This document shows, one piece after another, positions 25,404-33,310 of a DNA stretch of 40,500 bases. Numbering within the stretch: the first letter of the stretch is position 1; each line of letters starts with the position of its first letter. The position numbers and the translations under genes were made by a program. Under the pieces are notes generated by a model. That model saw nothing but the letters and a program-made list of their open reading frames with translations. It was not told the origin of the DNA and made no database searches. Source of the DNA: Bacillota bacterium (GTDB taxonomy: Bacteria; Bacillota; Clostridia; Lachnospirales; Lachnospiraceae); the NCBI GenBank assembly GCA_023420935.1, contig JAEZUR010000097.1, forward strand, positions 1 through 40,500, given 5' to 3'.

Positions 25404-25460
25404 ATGATAAACAAAGTTACGAATATCAAGAAACGTGTTAGGAGGGCTCACGTAAAATAA
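25404..25460 (+). CDS. Possible 18-residue leader peptide before the double-GNAT gene
   Basis: ATG 25404 with AAAGGAG 9 nt upstream opens an 18-codon frame (MINKVTNIKKRVRRAHVK), half of it basic and ending in RVRRAHVK, 29 bp before the acetyltransferase start. Its last codons overlap GGAGGG (25441-25446), which can pair with CCCTCC (25462-25467). The size and position are those of a leader peptide in translational attenuation; expression is not proven. Confidence 0.45.
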   Translation: MINKVTNIKKRVRRAHVK

Positions 25461-25483
25461 TCCCTCCACATATAGAATGGAGG
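25441..25483 (+). promoter_or_regulatory. Mutually exclusive hairpins around the acetyltransferase ribosome site
   Basis: Segment 1 GGAGGG (25441-25446) pairs with segment 2 CCCTCC (25462-25467); segment 2 (as CCTCCA, 25463-25468) can instead pair with segment 3 TGGAGG (25478-25483), which is the ribosome site of the gene starting at 25490. A ribosome covering segment 1 while reading the leader would favour the 2:3 pairing and hide the ribosome site. Confidence 0.5.
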
Positions 25484-25489
25484 ATTCAC

Positions 25490-26434
25490 ATGAAAGTAAT
25501 AGATTTTAATACGGAACATATAGACAGTGCACAGAAAATTGCTGCTGCAAATTATAATGAAGAGCGAGAACATATTCCGATTTTACCTTGCATCGATGTC
25601 TTACCTGATTTAGAATACTTTGCAGATAATGGACTTGGAGTTGCAGCATTGGATGGAGATCGATTAATTGGCTTTTTATGCTGTTATGAACCTTGGGACA
25701 ATGCATTTAATTCAAAAGCAAGAGGAACTTTTTCACCCATACATGCCCACGGCGCAGTGAAAGAAAATAGAAGCGTCATTTATCAAAAAATGTACCAGGT
25801 AGCTGCAGGGAAATGGGTGAAGCATAATATTACATATCACGCCATCGCACATTATACGCATGATATGGAGTCAATTCATGCATTTTTTACCTATGGATTT
25901 GGCCTTCGTTGTATTGATGCAATTAGACCAATGGTTACTATTCTGTGTCAACGTTGTGAAGGTATTCATTTTAAAGAAGTGGCCAAAACAGATGTATCTG
26001 CAATAAGAGGACTACGCTACTTGTTATCGGAACATATGGGAAATAGCCCATGTTTTATGTATTCTTCTAAGCAAATAGTGGATGAGTGGTTGGATCGAGC
26101 AGAAGAGCGAGATTCTAGGTTATTTATAGCGCGTGATTGCAATAACATAATTGCTTTCATAGAGATAACCAGGGATGGAGAAAATTTCGTTACCGAAATA
26201 GATAATATGTGTAATATATGTGGTGCTTACTGCCTTCCAGACTATCGTGGAAAGAACATTTTTCAGAATTTATTAAACTTTACCATAATGAAGTTACAAG
26301 AAGAAGGGTCTACCATCCTTGGTGTAGACTTTGAGAGTTTTAACCCTACCGCATATAGGTTCTGGCTAAAATATTTTGATTCTTATACCAATAGTGTGGT
26401 CCGTAGAATTGATGAATGTGCCATACATGATTAA
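25490..26434 (+). CDS. Double-domain GNAT acetyltransferase
   Basis: A 314-residue protein with two GNAT-like halves. The N-terminal half (about 1-145) has DGDRLIGFLCCYEPWD and an Ala-rich HAHGAVKENR region; the C-terminal half (about 165-300) contains LFIARDCNNIIAFIEITRDG, the acetyl-CoA loop region CGAYCLPDYRGKNIFQNLLNFTI, and VDFESFNPTAYRFWLKYF. Transfers an acetyl group from acetyl-CoA to an unknown amine. Its ribosome site TGGAGG can be sequestered by an upstream CCTCCA, suggesting translational control. Confidence 0.85.
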   Translation: MKVIDFNTEHIDSAQKIAAANYNEEREHIPILPCIDVLPDLEYFADNGLGVAALDGDRLIGFLCCYEPWDNAFNSKARGTFSPIHAHGAVKENRSVIYQKMYQVAAGKWVKHNITYHAIAHYTHDMESIHAFFTYGFGLRCIDAIRPMVTILCQRCEGIHFKEVAKTDVSAIRGLRYLLSEHMGNSPCFMYSSKQIVDEWLDRAEERDSRLFIARDCNNIIAFIEITRDGENFVTEIDNMCNICGAYCLPDYRGKNIFQNLLNFTIMKLQEEGSTILGVDFESFNPTAYRFWLKYFDSYTNSVVRRIDECAIHD

Positions 26435-26443
26435 ACATTACAT

Positions 26444-26472
26444 AGAGAAACCGCCAATAGCGCGGTTTCTCT
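26444..26472. terminator. Hairpin after the double-GNAT gene
   Basis: Perfect 11-bp stem (26444-26454 with 26462-26472), 7-nt loop, no good T run, so it may be a weak terminator or an mRNA 3' end stabiliser. Confidence 0.5.
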
Positions 26473-26554
26473 AAATCTAACTGTATTATACTAAATAATA
26501 ATGATATAATATGTTTATCAATAGAAAAATCATACTATTAGGAGAAGTAAATTC

Positions 26555-26761
26555 ATGACATTTAGTAGTGATCTGATGTTTGGTTTGGGTGAAACACATG
26601 CACAAGTGATTGACTCTACATGGGAAAATGCTATTAATGTTAGTGGTATCGATAATATTTACAATATCGAGATGCAACAGAAACTATACAACGATTTAAA
26701 AACAATGGATCCAGAATTTGTAGCATCTGGTCATGGTTCTTGTATGAAAATAGTTAAATAA
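26555..26761 (+). pseudogene. Short gene resembling the C-terminal end of a metallo-beta-lactamase-fold hydrolase
   Basis: 68 codons with ribosome site TTAGGAG. Its end, IYNIEMQQKLYNDLKTMDPEFVASGHGS, has the spacing and GHG ending of the last helix and strand of MBL-fold hydrolases. The HxHxDH metal motif and the first two thirds are absent and are not found in frame upstream. Most likely a 5'-deleted remnant that may still be expressed; a real small protein cannot be excluded. Confidence 0.4.
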
Positions 26762-26814
26762 AGCAAACGTATTGATGAAGTCAGGCTACTTCTATCATTA
26801 ACATGGAGGGATAC

Positions 26815-27666
26815 ATGGAATTTGTAACATTAAACAATGGAATTAAGATGCCCAAAGTAGGTTTTGGTGTATTTCAAATGGCAGATTCAGCACAATGTGA
26901 ACAGGCAGTTTTAGAAGCAATTCATACCGGATATAGATTGATTGATACAGCAGCAATATATATGAATGAAGAAGCAGTTGGTGTTGCATTAAAAAAATGT
27001 GATGTTGCAAGGGAAGAACTTTTTATCACAACAAAATTATGGGTACAAGATGTTGGATACGAAGAAACGAAAATAGCATTCCAGACATCACTTGATAAGC
27101 TTGGTCTAGATTATCTCGATTTATACCTGATCCATCAACCAATAGGAGATTATTATGCTTCCTATCGAGCATTTGAAGAACTTTATAAAGAAGGTAAAAT
27201 TAGAGCAATCGGAGTAAGTAACTTTTATCCGGATCGTCTTGTTGATTTATGTATGAATGTTGACGTCATTCCTGCTGTAAATCAAATTGAACTGCATCCT
27301 TTCTTCCAACAAGAAAATGCATTAAAAATCATGAAGGAATTTCATGTTCAAGCCGAGGCATGGGGACCTCTAGCAGAAGGAAAACATGGAATTTTTAAAG
27401 ATCCAATACTTCTTGAAATTGCACTGAAATATGGTAAAACTGTAGCACAAGTAGTATTACGCTGGAGTATTCAAAGAGATGTTGTTGTAATTCCAAAATC
27501 AATGAATAAAAACCGAATTATTGAGAATATTGACATCTGGGATTTTGAATTATCCAAAGAAGATATGAATAAAATTACTGTATTGGATCTTGGGCATAGT
27601 GAAATCGTTGATCATCGAAATCCTGAATTTATCAAAGCAATGATAGGCTATAAGATACACGAATGA
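26815..27666 (+). CDS. Aldo/keto reductase
   Basis: NADPH-dependent reductase of small carbonyl compounds, 283 residues. All four catalytic residues are visible: D44 (LIDTAAIYMNE), Y49, K74 (TTKLW) and H107 (YLIHQP). Further motifs are AIGVSNF, NQIELHPFFQQ, and the cofactor-binding IPKSMNKNRI. ATG 26815 is the likely start, with GGAGGG 4 nt upstream of ATAC; an ATG at 26803 lies before the ribosome site. Similar to YvgN/2,5-diketo-D-gluconate reductases. Methylglyoxal is a known substrate of such enzymes, but no link with mgsA is shown here. Confidence 0.93.
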   Translation: MEFVTLNNGIKMPKVGFGVFQMADSAQCEQAVLEAIHTGYRLIDTAAIYMNEEAVGVALKKCDVAREELFITTKLWVQDVGYEETKIAFQTSLDKLGLDYLDLYLIHQPIGDYYASYRAFEELYKEGKIRAIGVSNFYPDRLVDLCMNVDVIPAVNQIELHPFFQQENALKIMKEFHVQAEAWGPLAEGKHGIFKDPILLEIALKYGKTVAQVVLRWSIQRDVVVIPKSMNKNRIIENIDIWDFELSKEDMNKITVLDLGHSEIVDHRNPEFIKAMIGYKIHE

Positions 27667-27717
27667 TTAGAATCTAATCAAACAATCATAGTTAGATATA
27701 TGGGGAGAGGTTACTAT

Positions 27718-28386
27718 ATGGAACTTGAAAGTTTATATGAAGGTATTATGAATAAAGGATTCACCGCAATGGAGAATCAAAAAGAATATGTTGATAATTT
27801 TATTGGCGACGAAACCGATACCAGAATGGGTATATCATTGGTTATACGACCTCCAAAAGTGTTAAAAACTGAAATAATGAAGATTGAAAATGAGTTAAAA
27901 GAACTGGAAAATAATCAATATTATTATCCAGAGAATGATTATCATATTACACTGTTGGACATCATTACAGGTAGACAAGGGTATATGTATACGTCAGAGC
28001 AAATTGATAATTCTAAAAAAATAATTATCCAAGCTCTAGAAAATGTAAGTCCATTTGAAATAAATTTAAATGGCGTCATTGCAAGTGATGGAGCGATCAT
28101 AGTAAGAGGATTTTATGAAGAAGAGATGAAAACCCTAAGACAGAAATTAAGACAAGCAATTATAGAGAATCATATGAAGCCGGATGAAAGATATCCAACC
28201 ATCTCTTCCCATATTACGATTGCTCGCTTCAAGAAACAAATAGAACAAAGGGAACGATTAATAGAAATGCTAAAGAAGTATCAGAATTATAATTTTGGAA
28301 CATTCAAAGTGTATGAAATTGAGTTAATATACCATAACTGGTATGATTCGAAAAAGGAAATACTGGAACGATACTCGCTCAAGTAA
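27718..28386 (+). CDS. 2H phosphoesterase / 2'-5' RNA ligase-like protein
   Basis: 222 residues with two HxT motifs, H76-I-T (NDYHITLLD) and H165-I-T (SSHITIARF), the twin catalytic histidines of the LigT-like 2H phosphoesterase superfamily. The N-terminal 45 residues are extra to the fold. ATG 27718 is chosen because GGGGAGAGG lies 7 nt upstream; the ATG at 27700 is before it. Substrate unknown: cyclic phosphate or 2'-5' linked nucleotides are the family range. Confidence 0.85.
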   Translation: MELESLYEGIMNKGFTAMENQKEYVDNFIGDETDTRMGISLVIRPPKVLKTEIMKIENELKELENNQYYYPENDYHITLLDIITGRQGYMYTSEQIDNSKKIIIQALENVSPFEINLNGVIASDGAIIVRGFYEEEMKTLRQKLRQAIIENHMKPDERYPTISSHITIARFKKQIEQRERLIEMLKKYQNYNFGTFKVYEIELIYHNWYDSKKEILERYSLK

Positions 28387-28495
28387 GAAAATAGTATGGT
28401 TTCCTTTCTTATTGTTATCTTATATAGTTGTAGCATCAAACTTAAGATATGAACCATTGGAATTACTATCCGAGAAGATGGAATGAAAAATACTA

Positions 28496-28530
28496 TTATA
28501 GGAGGTTGTTAATGAAACAGCCTCCTATAA
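28496..28530 (-). terminator. Terminator of the flavoprotein gene (minus strand)
   Basis: A 15-bp stem (28496-28510 with 28516-28530, one G:U pair) with a 5-nt loop. Read on the minus strand it is followed by ATTTTT a few bases later, fitting termination after the gene ending at 28579. Confidence 0.6.
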
Positions 28531-28578
28531 CTAAAGATAGAAATTTAATTTGCGCTGGCAATTACTATAATTGTAAGT

Positions 28579-29136
28579 TTAACTTAACAGCCATGTGCTT
28601 ATTTCACTTGTATCTATCAGAATATTAGATCCCTCATACAATTCTTGTGACTCTTTTAAGCCACCAGCAATTACATATTTGTATTCACCAAATCCGATAA
28701 ACTTTAGACTTTTACAAGTCATATCGAAATAACTTCGATATTGATCCATGTTGCCGCCGCCAAAGGTTACTACAAACAAAAATTTCTTGTTTGGTGCAAG
28801 ATAACTTGTATAATCCTGTTTCATAAAAGCATAAAGTCGATCAATGACAAGTTTCATCTGAGCAGTCATTTGCCAGATAAATACCGGGGTTGCAAAAATT
28901 ATTCCATCAGCATTCTCTATATCCTGATATATTAGATGCATATCATCTTTCACAATACATTTCCCTGTTTTTTTACAAGAATAACACCCTTGACATCCCT
29001 TTATCTGCATTGAGCTTAGATCATATGATTTAGTTTCAAACTCGTTATTTACAGATGTCTTTAATATATCACCCACAAGAGTCATTGTTTTTCCTGACTT
29101 ATGAGGACTACCATTTATAATTACAATTTTCTTCAT
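28579..29136 (-). CDS. Flavodoxin-fold NAD(P)H-dependent FMN oxidoreductase with Cys cluster
   Basis: 185 residues. FMN phosphate-binding loop INGSPHKSGKTMTL at the N-terminus, then the cluster CQGCYSCKKTGKC, as in iron-sulfur flavoproteins, ADGIIFATPVFIWQMTAQMKLVIDR and VVTFGGG. ATG 29136 gives the standard start MKKIVIINGSP with GGAG 12 nt upstream; the frame is open to 29223 but the additional 29 residues are not family-like. Probably a quinone or nitro-reductase; substrate unknown. Confidence 0.88.
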   Translation of the reverse strand: MKKIVIINGSPHKSGKTMTLVGDILKTSVNNEFETKSYDLSSMQIKGCQGCYSCKKTGKCIVKDDMHLIYQDIENADGIIFATPVFIWQMTAQMKLVIDRLYAFMKQDYTSYLAPNKKFLFVVTFGGGNMDQYRSYFDMTCKSLKFIGFGEYKYVIAGGLKESQELYEGSNILIDTSEISTWLLS

Positions 29137-29386
29137 AGTTATCGTTTTCTCCAATCTCTTTTGGCAGAAGAGAACACAAGTTATCTTATAGCATAGATAT
29201 ATCGTTCCTTGTTTTTCTTTCAACCATAATTACATTTGTTATTTTGTTTCGTGAAATATCTTGTTTCGATATGATAGTAGCAATATCAGGCCTCACATGC
29301 TATAATTACTATATTACAACGAGAACAAAAATGCATGGATTATCCAATTATGTATTAGCATAATATTATCATATTAGGAGTTGGAC

Positions 29387-30270
29387 ATGGGAAAGAATTT
29401 AATTATTGATGAGAATATGCACGGACATGTAAGTGAAAATGAAAACGCTATTCCTACACTGATTGAATATTGTTATTTTCAAGAAGATGGAACTATATTT
29501 CCTCCACACTGGCATGAACAGTTGATATTGATGTATATAAATAAAGGTACAATGGAGTTACGGTATGGGAATTAGAAAATAATTGCTGAACAAAAAACCA
29601 TAGTCCTTGTGAACCCCAATGAATTGCATTCTGGTGAGAATCTGGAGTCGGTTTTGGAATACTTTTTAATAAAAATTGATCTTTTGTTGCTATTAGGAGA
29701 CCAGCCCAATTTACAACAAACAATGTATACAGAACTTCTTTTGAAAAATCAAATCATGTTTGAAAATAAGATTGCAAATGATGACATTCTACTAGGACAT
29801 ATAAAAGATATGATAGAAGAGTTTCAGAATAAAGAGGAAGGATATGAACTTGCAATTAGAGGGTTAAGCTTTCAAATTTTAACGTTTTTACTACGAAGAT
29901 ATGTAAAAACAGTACAAGACCACTCAGAATTTGAAATGCATTACAGAAGATTGAATCAAATCAAGCCAGCTATTATATACATGGAGAACCATATGGCGGA
30001 GAAAATAACGCTAGTAGAGCTTTCGGAAGTGACATATTTGAGCACAATCCATTTTTCACGAGTTTTTAAAAATGTATCCGGATTATCACCAATGGAGTAT
30101 TTAAATCAGATGCGTGTTCAAAAGGCAGCTCAATTATTGCTAAAAACTGACTTACCAATTATGGAAATAGCACTGGAAACAGGGTTTAATGATAGTAATT
30201 ATTTTAGTAGGTTTTTAGAAAATGCCGAAATGTAACGCCTAGTGAGTATAGAGCAAAGTTTATTAAGTAG
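29387..30270 (+). pseudogene. AraC-family regulator, inactivated by amber codon and frameshift
   Basis: Originally about 295 residues: cupin-like sensor (FPPHWHEQLILMYINKGTMELRYGN) and two helix-turn-helix motifs (LVELSEVTYLSTIHFSRVF, LPIMEIALETGFNDSNYFSRF). Two lesions are seen. A TAG at 29573-29575 interrupts the sensor while the same frame continues with KIIAEQKTIVLVNPNELHSG. Near 30217 one T appears lost from a T run: after FSRF the frame shifts, and the expected end NVTPSEYRAKFIK is in another frame, stopping at 30270. ATG 29387 has AGGAG 6 nt upstream. Confidence 0.8.
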
Positions 30271-30348
30271 CAATGTATTTGTGACAGAGTTTATCTAGCT
30301 ACAATTACTAAGTACAACAGCAAATAAGTATTTATGGGGGTAACAGAT

Positions 30349-30834
30349 ATGAGATTAACATTTAAAGAAATAAGCTCTTTTGACAAAGGAGTATTATACC
30401 AATTATTGGTAGATGCATATTCTTTTGATCATAGATGGAAAACATATTTTGAACAGGATTGGTTAGAATTTGATGATTTTTTCTTTAATAATTTAGATAT
30501 TGCAGACAAATATGGTTTTATTACGGTGTTGGATGGTGAGCCAATTGGACATATATCGTGGGATCCACGAAATTTACCCGATTATGTAGTAATAGGTCAT
30601 AACTGTATTGCGTCCAAATATAAGGGGAATGGCTATGGTAAAAGGCAACTTCAAGAGGCTATTGATAGAATTCGACAGTATGAAGGGCTTAAAAAAATAA
30701 TTGTTGGAACAAATAGTAATTTAATTGCACCTCATAATTATGAAAGTGTTGGTTTTAAGCTTTGTCAAAGAAGAAAAAATGATACTGAGACTGGATTTTC
30801 TGGTGATTATTTAGATTATGAAATAATTCTATAA
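30349..30834 (+). CDS. GNAT N-acetyltransferase
   Basis: 161 residues with YGFITVLDGEPIGHISWDP and the acetyl-CoA-binding loop KYKGNGYGKRQLQEAIDRI, then PHNYESVGFKLCQR, the standard GNAT end. ATG 30349 has GGGGG 8 nt upstream; ATG 30334 lies before it. Substrate unknown. One of several GNAT genes in this part of the window, alongside the AAC(6')-like gene 360 bp further on. Confidence 0.87.
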   Translation: MRLTFKEISSFDKGVLYQLLVDAYSFDHRWKTYFEQDWLEFDDFFFNNLDIADKYGFITVLDGEPIGHISWDPRNLPDYVVIGHNCIASKYKGNGYGKRQLQEAIDRIRQYEGLKKIIVGTNSNLIAPHNYESVGFKLCQRRKNDTETGFSGDYLDYEIIL

Positions 30835-30863
30835 AAAAATATTGTAAGGGAGGATTTTTCTAA

Positions 30864-31070
30864 ATGTATATCTATGAGTATGAGCGAATTAGTAGTGATT
30901 TTTCTGGATGGGGTATGCTATCAGGGAATAAGTATGGAATGGAATTTTATAAAGAAATTATCAACAAAAGGGGACAAGAAGGTTGGAGATATGTTGGTTT
31001 TTTTCCTGCTGTACAACGCGGAACTGGTCATATCGAAGAAATGGATTTGGTCTTTGAACGAGAGCAGTAG
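30864..31070 (+). CDS. DUF4177-like small protein
   Basis: 68 residues: MYIYEYERISS at the start, YKEIINKRGQEGWRYVGFFP in the middle and MDLVFERE at the end, the beta-helix-beta pattern of DUF4177, in which the EGWR block is the signature. Ribosome site GGGAGG precedes the ATG. Overlaps nothing and follows the GNAT gene by 29 bp, probably same transcript. Function unknown. Confidence 0.75.
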   Translation: MYIYEYERISSDFSGWGMLSGNKYGMEFYKEIINKRGQEGWRYVGFFPAVQRGTGHIEEMDLVFEREQ

Positions 31071-31192
31071 CAAATTTAATTTGTGATGAAGGGAATTATC
31101 ATCTGATAAAAGCTTCATATTGGTTTTATATTATTATAAATGTAGGTAGTACAAATTTATTTAATATAATATTATCTAAGAAAGGGAAGGGT

Positions 31193-31765
31193 ATGGATTG
31201 TTTATATAAAATAGATAATATTTTGATAAGAAAAATGGAAGATTCCAAAAGTGATTATATGCTTATGACTAAATGGCTATCGACACCAGAAGTGCTTGAT
31301 TATTATGAGGGACGAAATAATTCTTATGATTATAATAAAATAGTAAATAAATTTGCTCCGAGAGTTCAAGGCATACAAAAGGTGATACCCTGTATAATTC
31401 AAATAGATGAGATGCCAGTAGGATTTATACAATTTTATAAAACGAATGCTAGAGATTATGAAATTAATCATGTACTAATAATAGATGAAAAGACTGTTTT
31501 TTGCTCTTTGGATATTATTATTGGAGAAGTTTCCTTTTGGAATAAGGGAATTGGTACAAAAGTAATCAGTGGTATGATTAAGTATATTTTTGAGTCTCAG
31601 AATGTTGATGCAATCTATATTGACCCACAGACCTGGAATAAGAGAGCTATTCGTACATATGAAAAAGCTGGATTTAGGAAAATAGCGACAATTAAAAACA
31701 GGGAAGAACTAAATGGAGAAATGAAGGACTCATGCATTATGCGAATTGAAAAGAATGGTTCGTAA
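31193..31765 (+). CDS. GNAT acetyltransferase resembling aminoglycoside 6'-N-acetyltransferases
   Basis: 190 residues. The pattern MTKWLSTPEVLDYYEGR, PCIIQIDEMPVGFIQFY, DIIIGEVSFWNKGIGTKVI, and IYIDPQTWNKRAIRTYEKAGFRK is that of the AAC(6')-type branch of GNATs. Such chromosomal homologues often have little or no drug activity, so resistance cannot be claimed. AAAGGGAAGGG is the ribosome site. The gene is monocistronic. Confidence 0.82.
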   Translation: MDCLYKIDNILIRKMEDSKSDYMLMTKWLSTPEVLDYYEGRNNSYDYNKIVNKFAPRVQGIQKVIPCIIQIDEMPVGFIQFYKTNARDYEINHVLIIDEKTVFCSLDIIIGEVSFWNKGIGTKVISGMIKYIFESQNVDAIYIDPQTWNKRAIRTYEKAGFRKIATIKNREELNGEMKDSCIMRIEKNGS

Positions 31766-31984
31766 CTAATGTAAAACAGCTTAGTTCGAAATTCCAATCA
31801 GATAGTCCTGGTTATATATATATTTCGTTTATTTATCGGTAATAGAGAAGCTGAAAACGTCTGAATAATAAAGTTTTATTCTTCATAAATTAGAAAATGC
31901 ACTTATGCTAAGAGGTAAGTTACATTATAAAAGGCTAATAATTATAACGTAATAGAAATATATATTTCATAAAGGAGAGATAGT
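31766..31984. other. AT-rich intergenic stretch with nothing recognised
   Basis: About 220 bp with scattered TATAAT-like sequences (for example near 31931) and a ribosome site for the next gene (AAGGAG, 31973-31978). No hairpin with a T run and no open frame of note was seen. Confidence 0.4.
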
Positions 31985-32260
31985 ATGTTTATGTTTTTTT
32001 GTCAAACAGTCTACCTAGGTACAGCATTGAAAGAGCTAAATGATGTACGTTCTGTTCTAGAACAGAACGGTATAAAGTATAAATATCATATACAAAACCA
32101 TGAGGGAGAATGGTTGGTGCCTGGTAAAAGTACTATACGCGGCAATTTTGGCTCTGCAGGTATGCACATGGATTCAGCAAACCTTTATGAAATAGGTGTA
32201 AGAAAAAAGGATTTTGAGCAAGCCCAATTTTTGATAAGAAAATTACAAGAAGTGAAATGA
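31985..32260 (+). CDS. Small hypothetical protein (91 aa), possibly DUF2007-like
   Basis: 91 residues with YLGTALKELNDVRSVLEQNGIKYKYHI and a C-terminal YEIGVRKKDFEQAQFLIRKLQ. This beta-alpha-beta arrangement with an ending 'D-x-E-x-A' helix recalls DUF2007 (putative signal transducing) proteins, but the match is weak. The ribosome site AAAGGAG precedes the ATG. A perfect 22-bp palindrome lies within the coding region at 32048-32069. Confidence 0.6.
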   Translation: MFMFFCQTVYLGTALKELNDVRSVLEQNGIKYKYHIQNHEGEWLVPGKSTIRGNFGSAGMHMDSANLYEIGVRKKDFEQAQFLIRKLQEVK

Positions 32261-32274
32261 TTTAAACAGATAAT

Positions 32275-32319
32275 GTATTAGACTATCAATGAAGTATTGA
32301 TAGTCTAATACTTCATTTT
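32275..32319 (+). terminator. Strong terminator after the 91-residue gene
   Basis: Perfect 16-bp stem (32275-32290 with 32296-32311), 5-nt loop, followed by TTCATTTTT. Confidence 0.85.
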
Positions 32320-32362
32320 TATATTTAATACAATTTATTAAACGAAACTATTATTTAAAAAT

Positions 32363-32428
32363 ATTTTTTCAGTTTTAAGATAGGAAATTGCAAAACGACA
32401 AAATTATTACTTATAAATTTTTTCAGTT
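32363..32428. repeat. 12-bp direct repeat ATTTTTTCAGTT
   Basis: Two copies at 32363-32374 and 32417-32428, 54 bp apart, in the AT-rich gap beside the recombinase module. Could be chance in such AT-rich DNA or recombinase-arm binding sites. Confidence 0.35.
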
Positions 32429-32459
32429 ATATTTTTATATCAAATGTTATCGAAAAGGC

Positions 32460-32516
32460 AGAGTTTATCGTACTAGAGTAGTATTACACTCTATTCGACA
32501 AACTCTAGTTTTTTGT
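32460..32516 (+). terminator. Orphan nested hairpin followed by a T run
   Basis: Outer stem 32460-32470 with 32496-32506 (one mismatch), inner stem TAGAGT/ACTCTA (32474-32479 with 32488-32493), then AGTTTTTTG. It looks like a terminator but the nearest + gene already has its own terminator about 150 bp upstream. It may be the end of an untranslated RNA or a structured end of the recombinase element. Confidence 0.45.
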
Positions 32517-32679
32517 ATAGAGTATAGTGATGTATATATCTACATGAAAATTATTCAAGAAAACTCAACTTTCCTTTATATTCGCATAATATCTAATATT
32601 CTTGAATTTATTACTATAAAAATGTTACAGAAAATTAATATATATTCATTAATAATTAAGGTAACTGTATATTTTCTCA

Positions 32680-33258
32680 CTATCGTTCACCGAATTTTTG
32701 ACTTGCACGATATAAAGTTCTTTCACTTATACCTGTCATATTACTAATTTCCTTGAATGTAAATTTGTCCAGTAATGTAAGTGCCTCTTTTAATTGTTTA
32801 TTCGAATATTTCTTTGGCTTACCAGGTGGATTATCATCATATTCAGGCCGATTTTTAATTGATTTAGAAAGGCCAATGCATCTATTGAAATATAGTCTAT
32901 CATCCTCTATAGATTGTAACATATCAATCCAAACTGAACTATATATTGCTTTATCCATAATATTCCCAATGTCATAAATATAAATTTTGGCTTTTTTATT
33001 ATTTATCATTTTGTATTTTTCTATTATGCTTGTTATATTTGGACCTAATACTGATATTTTATGTATTTTAACAACATCTCCAGCATTAATTTCATCAAGC
33101 ATTTTAGAAAATTCTATAGTATCTTTATTTTTGTGATTGATTATATCTATGTAAAGCTCCTCAGTACCTGTATAAATGGTAACTTTTTGTTTCTCAAGAT
33201 ATAAATCATAGTCTAAAGCATAATTTTCCAAGGCCATAATATATACAAATTCTTTCAT
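32680..33258 (-). CDS. Resolvase-like protein with lost catalytic residues and intact HTH
   Basis: 192 residues that align in order with small serine recombinases: an N-terminal strand and helix (KEFVYIMALENYALDYDLYLEKQKV where resolvases have YARVST...), EFSKMLDEINAGDVVKIHKISVLGPN (resolvases: GDTLVVWKLDRLGR), and a C-terminal GKPKKYSNKQLKEAL followed by the HTH FTFKEISNMTGISERTLYRASQKFG. The nucleophilic Ser is absent (MALE) and both Arg of DRLGR are replaced (SVLGP). It should be unable to cut DNA; a DNA-binding role is likely. AGGAGG ribosome site; own promoter upstream. Confidence 0.72.
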   Translation of the reverse strand: MKEFVYIMALENYALDYDLYLEKQKVTIYTGTEELYIDIINHKNKDTIEFSKMLDEINAGDVVKIHKISVLGPNITSIIEKYKMINNKKAKIYIYDIGNIMDKAIYSSVWIDMLQSIEDDRLYFNRCIGLSKSIKNRPEYDDNPPGKPKKYSNKQLKEALTLLDKFTFKEISNMTGISERTLYRASQKFGER

Positions 33259-33278
33259 TCTAATGCCTCCTGTTCAAA

Positions 33279-33306
33279 GTTTAATATATTTATACAATAG
33301 TGTCAA
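33279..33306 (-). promoter_or_regulatory. Putative promoter of the resolvase-like gene
   Basis: Minus-strand TTGACA (33306-33301), 17-nt spacer, TAAACT (33283-33278 region), about 20 bp before the coding start. The -35 box begins a few bases from the 20-bp hairpin. Confidence 0.5.
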
Positions 33307-33310
33307 ATTG

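Noticed and set aside
28512..28628. Short + strand frame with AGGAGG and ATG (MKQPPITKDRN)
   Set aside because: The AGGAGG belongs to the stem of the probable minus-strand terminator at 28496-28530, and the frame runs antisense into the end of the flavoprotein gene; probably coincidence.
31193..31765. Aminoglycoside resistance gene
   Set aside because: Only similarity in pattern to AAC(6')-type GNATs is visible; chromosomal relatives often lack drug activity, and there is no resistance-gene context.
32048..32069. Palindrome as a LexA/SOS box
   Set aside because: Gram-positive LexA sites have GAAC-N4-GTTC; this palindrome has the halves in the opposite order (GTTC then GAAC), and it is inside a coding region.
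32388..32747. 119-codon + strand open frame opposite the resolvase-like gene
   Set aside because: It starts with TTG without a ribosome site, is very rich in Ile, Tyr and Phe as expected of AT-rich non-coding DNA, and its end overlaps the better supported minus-strand gene.
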